DNA from: Actinomycetes bacterium
GTDB taxonomy: Bacteria > Actinomycetota > Acidimicrobiia > Acidimicrobiales > Palsa-688
DNA: 12,421 nt
Assembly: GCA_021827225.1 (NCBI GenBank)
Contig: JAKAXG010000053.1
Location: 1 to 12,421 of the forward strand
Reading direction: 5' to 3'
In this document: piece after piece, positions 7,436 to 12,421 of the stretch
Numbering within the stretch: position 1 is the first letter of the stretch
Layout of the letters: every line of letters starts with the position of its first letter
Made by a program: the position numbers and the translations under genes
The notes under the pieces: generated by a model
The model's input: only the letters and a program-made list of their open reading frames with translations
Databases searched by the model: none
What the model was told of the DNA's origin: nothing

Positions 7436-7691
7436 CCCTGTCCAGGAGACCGTCCTTCTCCAAGTCATCGAGGAAGAGATCCACATCAACGCGGGCCTGT
7501 TCGGGGGACACCTCGAACTCGGCCACCAGCACAGCTACAAGTTCGTCCACGGACGCGTGCCCGTCCGCCAGCCGCCTCATGAGGAGTGAAGCGGTGAGGT
7601 TGGCGGTGAAATAGGATGAGTTCTCGAGGTCCAGAGCCACAATCTCATCGTCGATCTCCCGCCAGGTGAGCCGCTCGGTCCGGATTCTCAT
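7428..7691 (-). CDS. Lasso peptide B1, PqqD-like RiPP recognition element
   Basis: This 87-residue PqqD-fold protein should bind the leader of the precursor (the YxxPxLxxxG part) and present it to B2 and C. The motif ALDLENSSYFTANLTASLLMRRL (residues 19-41) matches the family pattern of a beta-strand hairpin with Asp-x-x-x-x-x-Tyr/Phe followed by an Asn-rich turn and helix. The region 48-85 holds the three-helix part (VDELVAVLVAEFEV, then ARVDVDLFLDDLEKDGLL). A ribosome-binding sequence AGAGGA lies 6-7 nt before the ATG on the minus strand. It is the first gene of a two-gene unit with B2 and is divergent from the HPr-kinase-like gene. Confidence 0.93.
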   Translation of the reverse strand: MRIRTERLTWREIDDEIVALDLENSSYFTANLTASLLMRRLADGHASVDELVAVLVAEFEVSPEQARVDVDLFLDDLEKDGLLDRDG

Positions 7692-7850
7692 CGACAGTCC
7701 TCTTCATGGCAAGGGCTCGAAGCCCGCGACTGGCGCATGTTAGCGAACGGGTCCGGAAGCCACTCGCGTGGCAAAAGTTGCTTCTCCGGTTTCTCGCCAT
7801 TACATCCCTGGCGGGAACCTCTAGCCGGTCGCTTTCGGTAAGTTCAGGGA
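7692..7850. promoter_or_regulatory. Divergent promoter region of B1 and HPr-kinase-like gene
   Basis: This 159-nt gap must drive B1-B2 leftward and the kinase-TetR unit rightward. On the plus strand TTGCTT (7778-7783) and TACATC (7801-7806) are 17 nt apart, a fair sigma-70-type match about 45 nt before the kinase start. Just upstream is a perfect palindrome GCCAC-TCGC-GTGGC (7759-7772), and another, GGGCT-CGA-AGCCC (7713-7725), lies near B1. Either is a candidate binding site for the TetR-type protein encoded in this locus. No direct evidence of binding exists. Confidence 0.4.
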
Positions 7851-8720
7851 ATGGAGCACGGGTTCGGCGCCTACGGTCTCACGGTACCGGGCCCCCCGGT
7901 CGGCGCCGAGTGGTGGAATGAGGCACCCGACGGCTGGCTTCCGTGGCGGACGGAGTGGCAGCCGTCCGGAGCCGAAAGCTGGCCGGAGGGACCGGGCGTC
8001 GACGGCCGGCGGGTCCAGTTCGTCGGTCCGGACCGGGCATTCCTGTCCATGAAACCATTCGGGTTCCTTGAATGCGATCGCCTGGCCGGAACGACGACCT
8101 TCTTCGTGTCCGAATGCCCGGGAGAGCACGGGCTCATACACCCGTATTTCGGTCCTTCGGCAGTCGTGCATGCATGGTGGCAGGGCTGGGAAGCTTTCCA
8201 TGCCGGCGGGGTAGTGGTAGGCGATCGCGTGTGGGCGCTGCTTGGTGACCGAGAATTCGGCAAAAGCTCCGCTCTGGCCTGGTTCCATGCGAACGGATGG
8301 GCCGTGTTCGCCGATGACCTCATAGTCGTAGCAGGAGGCAGTGTCTTGGCTGGGCCGCGTTGCTTGGACCTGAGAGAGGGCGCCGCCCGCCGCTTCGGTG
8401 CTGGAGAGGACGTCGGGGTCATCGGCGCCCGTCGGCGGTGGAGGGTTCGGTTACCCCCGGTGCCACCCGAGCTACCCCTCGCCGGCTGGGTCGTCCTCAG
8501 CTGGTCCGGGGGCGAGCCGAGGGTTCGCAAAGCCGCCGCCGACGAGCGGCTCCGGGCTCTAACCAGGAGCCGGGCTCTGCTGGTTCCTCGCGACGATTCG
8601 CTGGCCTGGCTCGACTTGGCATCGGCTCCCATGTTCGTCGTCGAGAGGCCGAGGGACTGGTCGGTGATGGACCGAGCGATGAGCGAGTTGGCCGCCACCC
8701 TCCACCGGGCGGCCTGCTAA
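7851..8720 (+). CDS. HPr-kinase/phosphorylase-like protein (intact P-loop)
   Basis: This 289-residue protein resembles the catalytic core of HPr kinase. FHAGGVVVGDRVWALLGDREFGKSS (from 116) holds a complete Walker A GDREFGKS (132-139), and VFADDLIVV (152-160) holds the paired Asp155-Asp156 that in HPr kinases line the metal and phosphate site. The N-terminal ~110 residues, rich in Trp and Gly, resemble nothing I can name. Homologues in lasso clusters phosphorylate the precursor peptide; the paeninodin-type kinases act on the C-terminal Ser. By that precedent this is a candidate precursor kinase, with Ser/Thr residues in the tail as possible targets, but the target here is not shown. AGGGA sits very close to the ATG, so translation may use the slightly more distant GGTAAG, or initiation may be weak. 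A TetR gene follows after 9 nt. Confidence 0.85.
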   Translation: MEHGFGAYGLTVPGPPVGAEWWNEAPDGWLPWRTEWQPSGAESWPEGPGVDGRRVQFVGPDRAFLSMKPFGFLECDRLAGTTTFFVSECPGEHGLIHPYFGPSAVVHAWWQGWEAFHAGGVVVGDRVWALLGDREFGKSSALAWFHANGWAVFADDLIVVAGGSVLAGPRCLDLREGAARRFGAGEDVGVIGARRRWRVRLPPVPPELPLAGWVVLSWSGGEPRVRKAAADERLRALTRSRALLVPRDDSLAWLDLASAPMFVVERPRDWSVMDRAMSELAATLHRAAC

Positions 8721-8729
8721 TACCGGATC

Positions 8730-9326
8730 GTGGCCGAACGTCGCCGATACGAGAGCCCGGTCAGGCAGCGGCAGACCGCGGAGAACCGGAGCCGAATTCT
8801 CTCCGCCGCCGCCGACCTCATCCGAGCCAACCCGAGCTGGGACTGGCGGCAGGTGACGTTCCGGATAGTCGCCGAGCGGGCAGCTTTGAGCGAGAGGACC
8901 GTATACCGCTACTTCGCCACCGAGCAGGACCTCCACACCGCCGTCATGCGCCGATTGGAACAGGACGCCGGGATCGACTACGACCATCTCAGCCTCGAAG
9001 ATGTGCCTCCCGCCGTGGCCCGGACCTTGGAGTTCTTCTCATCCGGGGCGCCATCGGAGGAGCGAACCGGTCCCCAGCCGGTGGAAGAGGATCGCAGCCG
9101 CAGAAAGGCTCTTCTGGCCGCCGTCGCCGATGCCGCACCGGAGTGGTCCCGGACCGACCAGGCCAGGGCGGCAGCGGCGATCGACATCTTGTGGGACGCC
9201 CATCTCTACGAAGGTTTGATCCGGTCGTGGGGCATGGAGCTCGCCGATGCCAGCGCGACCGCTAGCTGGATTCTCGCCCTGGTGGTGGAGGCTGTGCGGA
9301 CGGGACGCACGCCCGGTCAGAGGTAG
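8730..9326 (+). CDS. TetR-family transcriptional regulator
   Basis: This 198-residue protein starts at GTG 8730. The N-terminal DNA-binding domain is clear: RSRILSAAADLIR (20-32), then the helix-turn-helix near 43-63 ending LSERTVYRYFATEQDLHTAVM. The C-terminal ligand-binding part (75-198) is helical and not diagnostic. It follows the HPr-kinase-like gene by 9 nt, so it is probably translated from the same mRNA. Its 3' end overlaps that of the converging sulfotransferase gene by 10 nt, leaving no room for a terminator. It probably controls the lasso locus; the palindromes in the B1/kinase and precursor upstream regions are the obvious candidate operators. The ligand is unknown and could be the peptide or a host metabolite. 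Confidence 0.9.
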   Translation: MAERRRYESPVRQRQTAENRSRILSAAADLIRANPSWDWRQVTFRIVAERAALSERTVYRYFATEQDLHTAVMRRLEQDAGIDYDHLSLEDVPPAVARTLEFFSSGAPSEERTGPQPVEEDRSRRKALLAAVADAAPEWSRTDQARAAAAIDILWDAHLYEGLIRSWGMELADASATASWILALVVEAVRTGRTPGQR

Positions 9327-10174
9327 CCCAGACGACCCATGACGGCGGCATGGTCCCGCTCGATTTGACGAGCCTGCTCATCAGGAAGCTCGTGTCTCCA
9401 GTCCCCGACCTGGCCCCGCCTGAAGAAGGGGCTTTCGCCAACCCGCTCATAGAACGGCGAGGCATCCTCCTGGGCGCTGAGCTTCTCGAAGGAAGCGGCC
9501 TCGACGGCTGCCTGCAACTGGCCCTCGTCGAAGGTCAACCCGACGGCGCGGAAGGCAGCGCCGAAAGCAGCGACCGGGTCGTCCACACAGTCCTCATAGC
9601 GCGTTGTGTGCACGGGAAAAGGTGCTTCGTCGATCCAGCTCACCACATGCTCGGACCAGCTTCCTCGGTACTGCGCCAGCGTCGAAGCACCCAGGCCCTG
9701 CCATGGGCGATCTTGGGGTGCGGACTGCTCGCCGGAGCCGACTATCCACTCTCCCGCTACCAGACGGCTCGCCTCCGTCATCGGCCGCTTCTGATGATGG
9801 GCGAAGGAGACGGCCAGGTCTCTGGGATCGCGAACCATGTAGATGGCGGCTCTGGTCGCAGGCACCGACACGATGAGCTCGCCTGCCGGTCCCGGGTGGA
9901 GAGCGTCGTGGATCTTGCGGAACCGGAGTTCCCCACTCTGACGGTCGATGACCTCGTCCACGCGCGGGCGGAGCATCTCGATCTCCGAGCGGGAGAGGAG
10001 GTGGACCGGTACACCGAGGACCCGTTCGAAGACTTCCGCGTCCGCCGCCTGCGGCCCACCGTGCAACCAGTTGATGTCCACGGCTCCCCCCTGGACGAGC
10101 GCGGAGTAGACGGCTCGGAGCCACGTGTTGCCCGACTTCGGATAGGAGGCCAGCCAGACGGTCCTGCCGGTCAT
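9317..10174 (-). CDS. PAPS-dependent sulfotransferase in lasso cluster
   Basis: This 285-residue cytosolic sulfotransferase uses PAPS as donor. The 5'-phosphosulfate loop is SYPKSGNTWLR (10-20). The 3'-phosphate site is RDPRDLAVSF (115-124). The C-terminal cofactor motif is FFRRGQVGDWR (250-260), a good match to the RxGxxGDW signature. FRKIHDA, with Lys87 and His89, fits the position of the family's catalytic histidine. The ATG at 10174 overlaps the stop of the upstream gene as ATGA, so translation should be coupled to the P-loop-less HPr-kinase-like protein. The frame is open 32 codons further up, but that part has no family similarity. The acceptor is not known. The precursor core offers Tyr4 and Tyr14 plus several Ser/Thr, so sulfation of the lasso peptide is the natural hypothesis. 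A surface-glycan acceptor is the alternative. Confidence 0.92.
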   Translation of the reverse strand: MTGRTVWLASYPKSGNTWLRAVYSALVQGGAVDINWLHGGPQAADAEVFERVLGVPVHLLSRSEIEMLRPRVDEVIDRQSGELRFRKIHDALHPGPAGELIVSVPATRAAIYMVRDPRDLAVSFAHHQKRPMTEASRLVAGEWIVGSGEQSAPQDRPWQGLGASTLAQYRGSWSEHVVSWIDEAPFPVHTTRYEDCVDDPVAAFGAAFRAVGLTFDEGQLQAAVEAASFEKLSAQEDASPFYERVGESPFFRRGQVGDWRHELPDEQARQIERDHAAVMGRLGYL

Positions 10175-10968
10175 GTGTGACCCGCCAGTCGAGTTGCCAA
10201 CGCTCGCGGGTCGTCGGCCCCCCAGCCCACCAGCGAAACGGGGGCAGCCGACGCCAGATCGGTGGACCATCTGAACATGGCGGCGGCCAGGCCGAGCGGC
10301 TCAACGAGCTCTCCATGCCAGCAGGACTGAGTCAAGACGGTTACCTTGCGGGTCCCCGACAGAGGGGTGATGGCCGTCTCCGCTCCCCGCAGGAACGGGC
10401 TCAAGGAGAAGATGTGCCGGACCGGCAGCGGTCCGGATGACGCCGGGAGGTGGTACACCTGCGATGCCAGACCGGGTCGAACCGGTTCGCCGGCGGAGGA
10501 ATCGAGCCCCATCAGCTCCGCCGTCCTACGATGCAGCACGACCCTCCCTCCCCGTCCCAGCGCCCACCCGCGGCCCGGTTCGAACGTCACGATCCCATCC
10601 GCCAGCAGCGGGTATCCGACGGTGGTCATTATGGCGGCCATCTGCGAGTTGACACTGCTCGATGAGCCGATCACCAGGACGGCGCTCCCCCCGACGTCGA
10701 CCGCCGAGGCTCTCAGCGAGAAACGGCCGTCAAGGAGGGAAACCGCGGCGGACAGCGGGCCCGCCAAGAAGGCCTCTGCGGCGGCTGGGCTCGCCGATGG
10801 AAAGACCTCGACTCTGGTCGGCAACCCGCGACGAACCAGGAAACGGCCGACGGTGGGAAACCGGAAAAGGATGACCCCGGGAGCGGCCTCGTAGAGCGGG
10901 AGGCGGATCGCCGCCTCCGACAAGCGGGGCGGTACCTCCCCCTCCTCCCAAGGAAGGTTCGTCGACAT
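10171..10968 (-). CDS. HPr-kinase-like protein with degenerate P-loop (putative pseudokinase)
   Basis: This 265-residue protein has the layout of the HPr-kinase-like family. FSLRASAVDVGGSAVLVIG (83-101) corresponds to the strand before the P-loop, and the helix AAIMTTVGYPLLADGIVTF (111-129) follows it. Where a Walker A GxxxxGKS is expected it reads GSSSSVNSQ (101-109): the Gly before the Lys, the Lys itself and the paired Asp (here ADG, 124-126) are missing or changed. It probably cannot bind ATP in the normal way. It could be a non-catalytic partner of the intact homologue at 7851, a binding or scaffold subunit for the coupled sulfotransferase, or simply decaying, although the frame is intact over its full length. 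Both genes are translated from one mRNA, with the sulfotransferase start inside the stop of this gene. It is divergent from the precursor A. No strong ribosome-binding site is seen. Confidence 0.75.
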   Translation of the reverse strand: MSTNLPWEEGEVPPRLSEAAIRLPLYEAAPGVILFRFPTVGRFLVRRGLPTRVEVFPSASPAAAEAFLAGPLSAAVSLLDGRFSLRASAVDVGGSAVLVIGSSSSVNSQMAAIMTTVGYPLLADGIVTFEPGRGWALGRGGRVVLHRRTAELMGLDSSAGEPVRPGLASQVYHLPASSGPLPVRHIFSLSPFLRGAETAITPLSGTRKVTVLTQSCWHGELVEPLGLAAAMFRWSTDLASAAPVSLVGWGADDPRALATRLAGHT

Positions 10969-11040
10969 GACACGGTGACTCTACGGGCTGAGGCGCTTCC
11001 GATGTTTCTCCTCCAGGCTCTTGATTGTCTGTCAGAGTCA

Positions 11041-11062
11041 TGACATCATGTCCTCCATGTCA
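11041..11062 (+). promoter_or_regulatory. Inverted repeat over the precursor start
   Basis: TGACAT (11041-11046) and ATGTCA (11057-11062) are perfect 6-bp arms around a 10-nt spacer. They cover both candidate ATG codons of the precursor peptide, at 11048 and 11057. It may be an operator for the TetR protein or an RNA hairpin that hides the start. The 79-nt gap between the divergent pseudokinase and precursor genes otherwise shows no clear -35/-10 pair. Confidence 0.3.
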
Positions 11063-11212
11063 GAACCCCGTGAATACGAAGCCCCTCGCCTCGAGCGAGT
11101 GGGTTCCCTCTCCGAACTCACCCAGGCAACCCAGTACAGCAGCATTGGCGATGGTGGCACCGTGTACCACCCCTCGCCTTCCACAACGCTCCTCCCGACG
11201 CTCAGCCGCTAG
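11048..11212 (+). CDS. Lasso peptide precursor A
   Basis: A small gene encodes the substrate of the cluster, 51 residues from ATG 11057 or 54 from ATG 11048. The leader has the canonical recognition pattern, Tyr-Glu-Ala-Pro-x-Leu-x-x-x-Gly (YEAPRLERVG), followed by SLSELTQ. Lasso leaders carry Thr at the penultimate position, so cleavage after LTQ is predicted. This leaves a 28-residue core whose first nine residues are ATQYSSIGD: Ala1 would be joined to the side chain of Asp9, a nine-residue ring. The 19-residue tail starts GGTVYHP and ends LLPTLSR; Tyr4, Tyr14 and several Ser/Thr are possible modification sites. Ala1 is less usual than Gly1. There is no good ribosome-binding site for either start, with only a weak AGAG about 10 nt before 11048. 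The cyclase gene follows after 29 nt. Confidence 0.88.
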   Translation: MSSMSEPREYEAPRLERVGSLSELTQATQYSSIGDGGTVYHPSPSTTLLPTLSR

Positions 11213-11229
11213 CCTGAATCGCAGCTGAG
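11201..11229 (+). other. Possible RNA hairpin spanning precursor stop
   Basis: CTCAGC (11201-11206) and GCTGAG (11224-11229) are perfect 6-bp arms around 17 nt that include the precursor stop codon, just before the cyclase start. In lasso clusters the precursor is often made in excess over the cyclase, and a hairpin here could partly stop transcription or stabilise the upstream part. It is short and may be chance. Confidence 0.25.
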
Positions 11230-11241
11230 TAATCTCTGCTG

Positions 11242-12421
11242 GTGCCCTCTCGATCATCCGACTTCTCAGCAAGCGATGAGGAAGAGGGCATCATCCGTCC
11301 CACCCCCGTGGAGGTGGCGATCGGATACGTGCTTCCGGACCGCTCGGCCCAGAGGACGAGATATCGCAGCCGGTTGGCTCGGCCGCCCTCACCCCGGCAG
11401 GCTCTCGAGGCGGCCATGCTGCCAGCCCTGCAACGTCCACCTTGCGTCATCGATTTCTCCGGCGGCCGAGATTCGTCGCTGGTCTTGGCCGTAGCCGCCA
11501 ACCTGGCACGCAGGGAAGGACTTCCGCTCCCGGTGCCTCGCACCCGGCGGTTCCTCGGCGATGAGGCCAGCGATGAAACGGCGTGGCAGGAGGAGATCAT
11601 CCGGCATGTGGGGCTGTCGGAGTGGGACGTCATCGACGCCGGAAACAGCTTCGACGTGGTAGGCGAGGAGGCCCAGAGCTTCCTTCGGCGGTACGGGGTG
11701 ACCTTCCCCGCTCCGCTGTTCGCACTCGCCGATTCCTTCGCCGCGGCGCGAGGCGGCTCCGTGATGAGCGGAGAGGGCGGTGACGAGATCCTCGGCCTCC
11801 GGCGGGCGGCCAACGCCCGGTTCGTGATCGAAGAGCCTGGCGCGGCGGTCAGGCACCTGCGCACCCGCGCCGACCGGCAGAGACTCTTCCTGGCGCTGGC
11901 CCCCTCCTCGCTCAGGAGCAGAGCTGTCGGCCGGCGGCAACTCGGCGCCCTTCCAGGCAAAGAGTGGTTGAAGCCGGACGTTGCCCGAGAGGTCGCCCTC
12001 ATCCTGGGCCGGGAGTCCGGGTCGCAGCCTCTCGACTTCCGTGCCGGCCTGGAGTGGCACCTGCAGGCTCGCCCGCCACGAGTGTTCGATCACAACAAGC
12101 GAGCACTGGCGAGAGACTACGACGTGCTGCAGATAGACCCTCTTCTGGATCTGGGCTTCGTCGAGGCACTCGGCCGTTGCGGAGGCCGCTTCGGCTTCGC
12201 CAGCCGTGGCTCGGCGATGGATTTCATCGCCGGCGATCTACTCCCGCGCTCCATTATCGAGCGCAAGGACAAGGCCGCCTTCAACACCGCCTTCTTCACT
12301 TCGGTGGCACGCAGCTTCGTGGAATCGTGGGACGGCAGCGGCCTCGATACGTCGATCGTCGATCCAGAAGCCCTGAGGAAGGAGTGGTCCGAGCCGTTTC
12401 CTGCGGCGAACAGCTTCATGC
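11242..12421 (+). CDS. Lasso peptide cyclase C, asparagine-synthetase-like (partial at 3' end)
   Basis: The frame runs from GTG 11242 to the window end without a stop, giving 393 residues. It is missed by standard ORF listing because of the non-ATG start and open end. The enzyme should adenylate the ring Asp side chain of the precursor and close the macrolactam onto the core N-terminus. The PP-loop SGGRDSS is at 73-79, and the ATP-site motif SGEGGDE is at 176-182. RPPRVFDHNKRALARDYDVLQIDPLLDLGF (from 276) and IERKDKAAFNTAFF (from 341) are typical of the synthetase domain. A stop at 11230 fixes the earliest start, so only about 70 residues precede the PP-loop. The usual N-terminal glutaminase-like domain (about 200 residues in most lasso cyclases) is therefore absent. 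The start has no clear ribosome-binding site. It follows the precursor closely and they should be co-transcribed. Confidence 0.9.
   Translation, partial: MPSRSSDFSASDEEEGIIRPTPVEVAIGYVLPDRSAQRTRYRSRLARPPSPRQALEAAMLPALQRPPCVIDFSGGRDSSLVLAVAANLARREGLPLPVPRTRRFLGDEASDETAWQEEIIRHVGLSEWDVIDAGNSFDVVGEEAQSFLRRYGVTFPAPLFALADSFAAARGGSVMSGEGGDEILGLRRAANARFVIEEPGAAVRHLRTRADRQRLFLALAPSSLRSRAVGRRQLGALPGKEWLKPDVAREVALILGRESGSQPLDFRAGLEWHLQARPPRVFDHNKRALARDYDVLQIDPLLDLGFVEALGRCGGRFGFASRGSAMDFIAGDLLPRSIIERKDKAAFNTAFFTSVARSFVESWDGSGLDTSIVDPEALRKEWSEPFPAANSFM

Noticed and set aside
7713..7725. GGGCTCGAAGCCC, resembling the T-arm of a tRNA gene.
   Set aside because: Flanking bases do not give an acceptor stem, anticodon arm or CCA-proximal pairing; it is kept only as a possible operator palindrome.
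11202..12093. Two long minus-strand open frames opposite the cyclase (266 and 234 codons).
   Set aside because: They are antisense to a frame that carries SGGRDSS and SGEGGDE at the right spacing; their translations are Arg/Pro/Ser-rich with no family motif. High GC makes long antisense frames common.

Overview
The window is high-GC, dense, double-stranded coding sequence typical of an actinomycete-type bacterium. The Pro/Thr-rich secreted protein, the DUF1361 membrane protein and the GTG starts fit an uncultured actinobacterium, possibly Acidimicrobiia, but that placement is an impression from memory and was not tested.

Left part (1-6861): an ABC exporter subunit enters from the left edge on the minus strand (only its N-terminal membrane domain is visible). 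It is divergent from a polyprenyl-phosphate glycosylphosphotransferase (exopolysaccharide initiation, plus strand). That gene converges, across a strong hairpin terminator, on a minus-strand series: GT4 glycosyltransferase, DUF1361 membrane protein and aldo/keto reductase. A membrane-anchored Thr/Pro-rich secreted protein of unknown function reads away from the reductase, and their start codons overlap. This part looks like cell-surface polysaccharide and envelope functions.

Right part (6938-12421, continuing past the edge): a lasso-peptide (RiPP) biosynthetic locus split into four short, alternately oriented units. (1) Minus: B1 (PqqD-like leader-recognition protein) and B2 (transglutaminase-like leader peptidase), overlapping by 8 nt. 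(2) Plus: an HPr-kinase-like protein with an intact P-loop, then a TetR-type regulator 9 nt downstream. (3) Minus: a second HPr-kinase-like protein whose P-loop is destroyed, coupled through an ATGA overlap to a PAPS-dependent sulfotransferase. (4) Plus: the precursor peptide A, then a lasso cyclase C (asparagine-synthetase-like) cut by the window end. The precursor has the canonical YxxPxLxxxG leader and a Thr at the penultimate leader position. Its predicted 28-residue core has Ala1 and Asp9, consistent with a nine-residue macrolactam ring.

Inferred pathway: B1 binds the leader and delivers A to B2, which cuts after LTQ. C activates Asp9 with ATP and closes the ring onto Ala1. The kinase-like proteins and the sulfotransferase may decorate the peptide, so the predicted product could be a phosphorylated and/or sulfated lasso peptide. 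No dedicated exporter lies among the lasso genes in the window. It may be beyond the right edge, or it may be the ABC protein at the left edge.

Most notable are the pairing of an intact and a P-loop-dead HPr-kinase-like protein with a sulfotransferase around a lasso precursor, and a cyclase that starts too close to its PP-loop to carry the usual N-terminal glutaminase domain.
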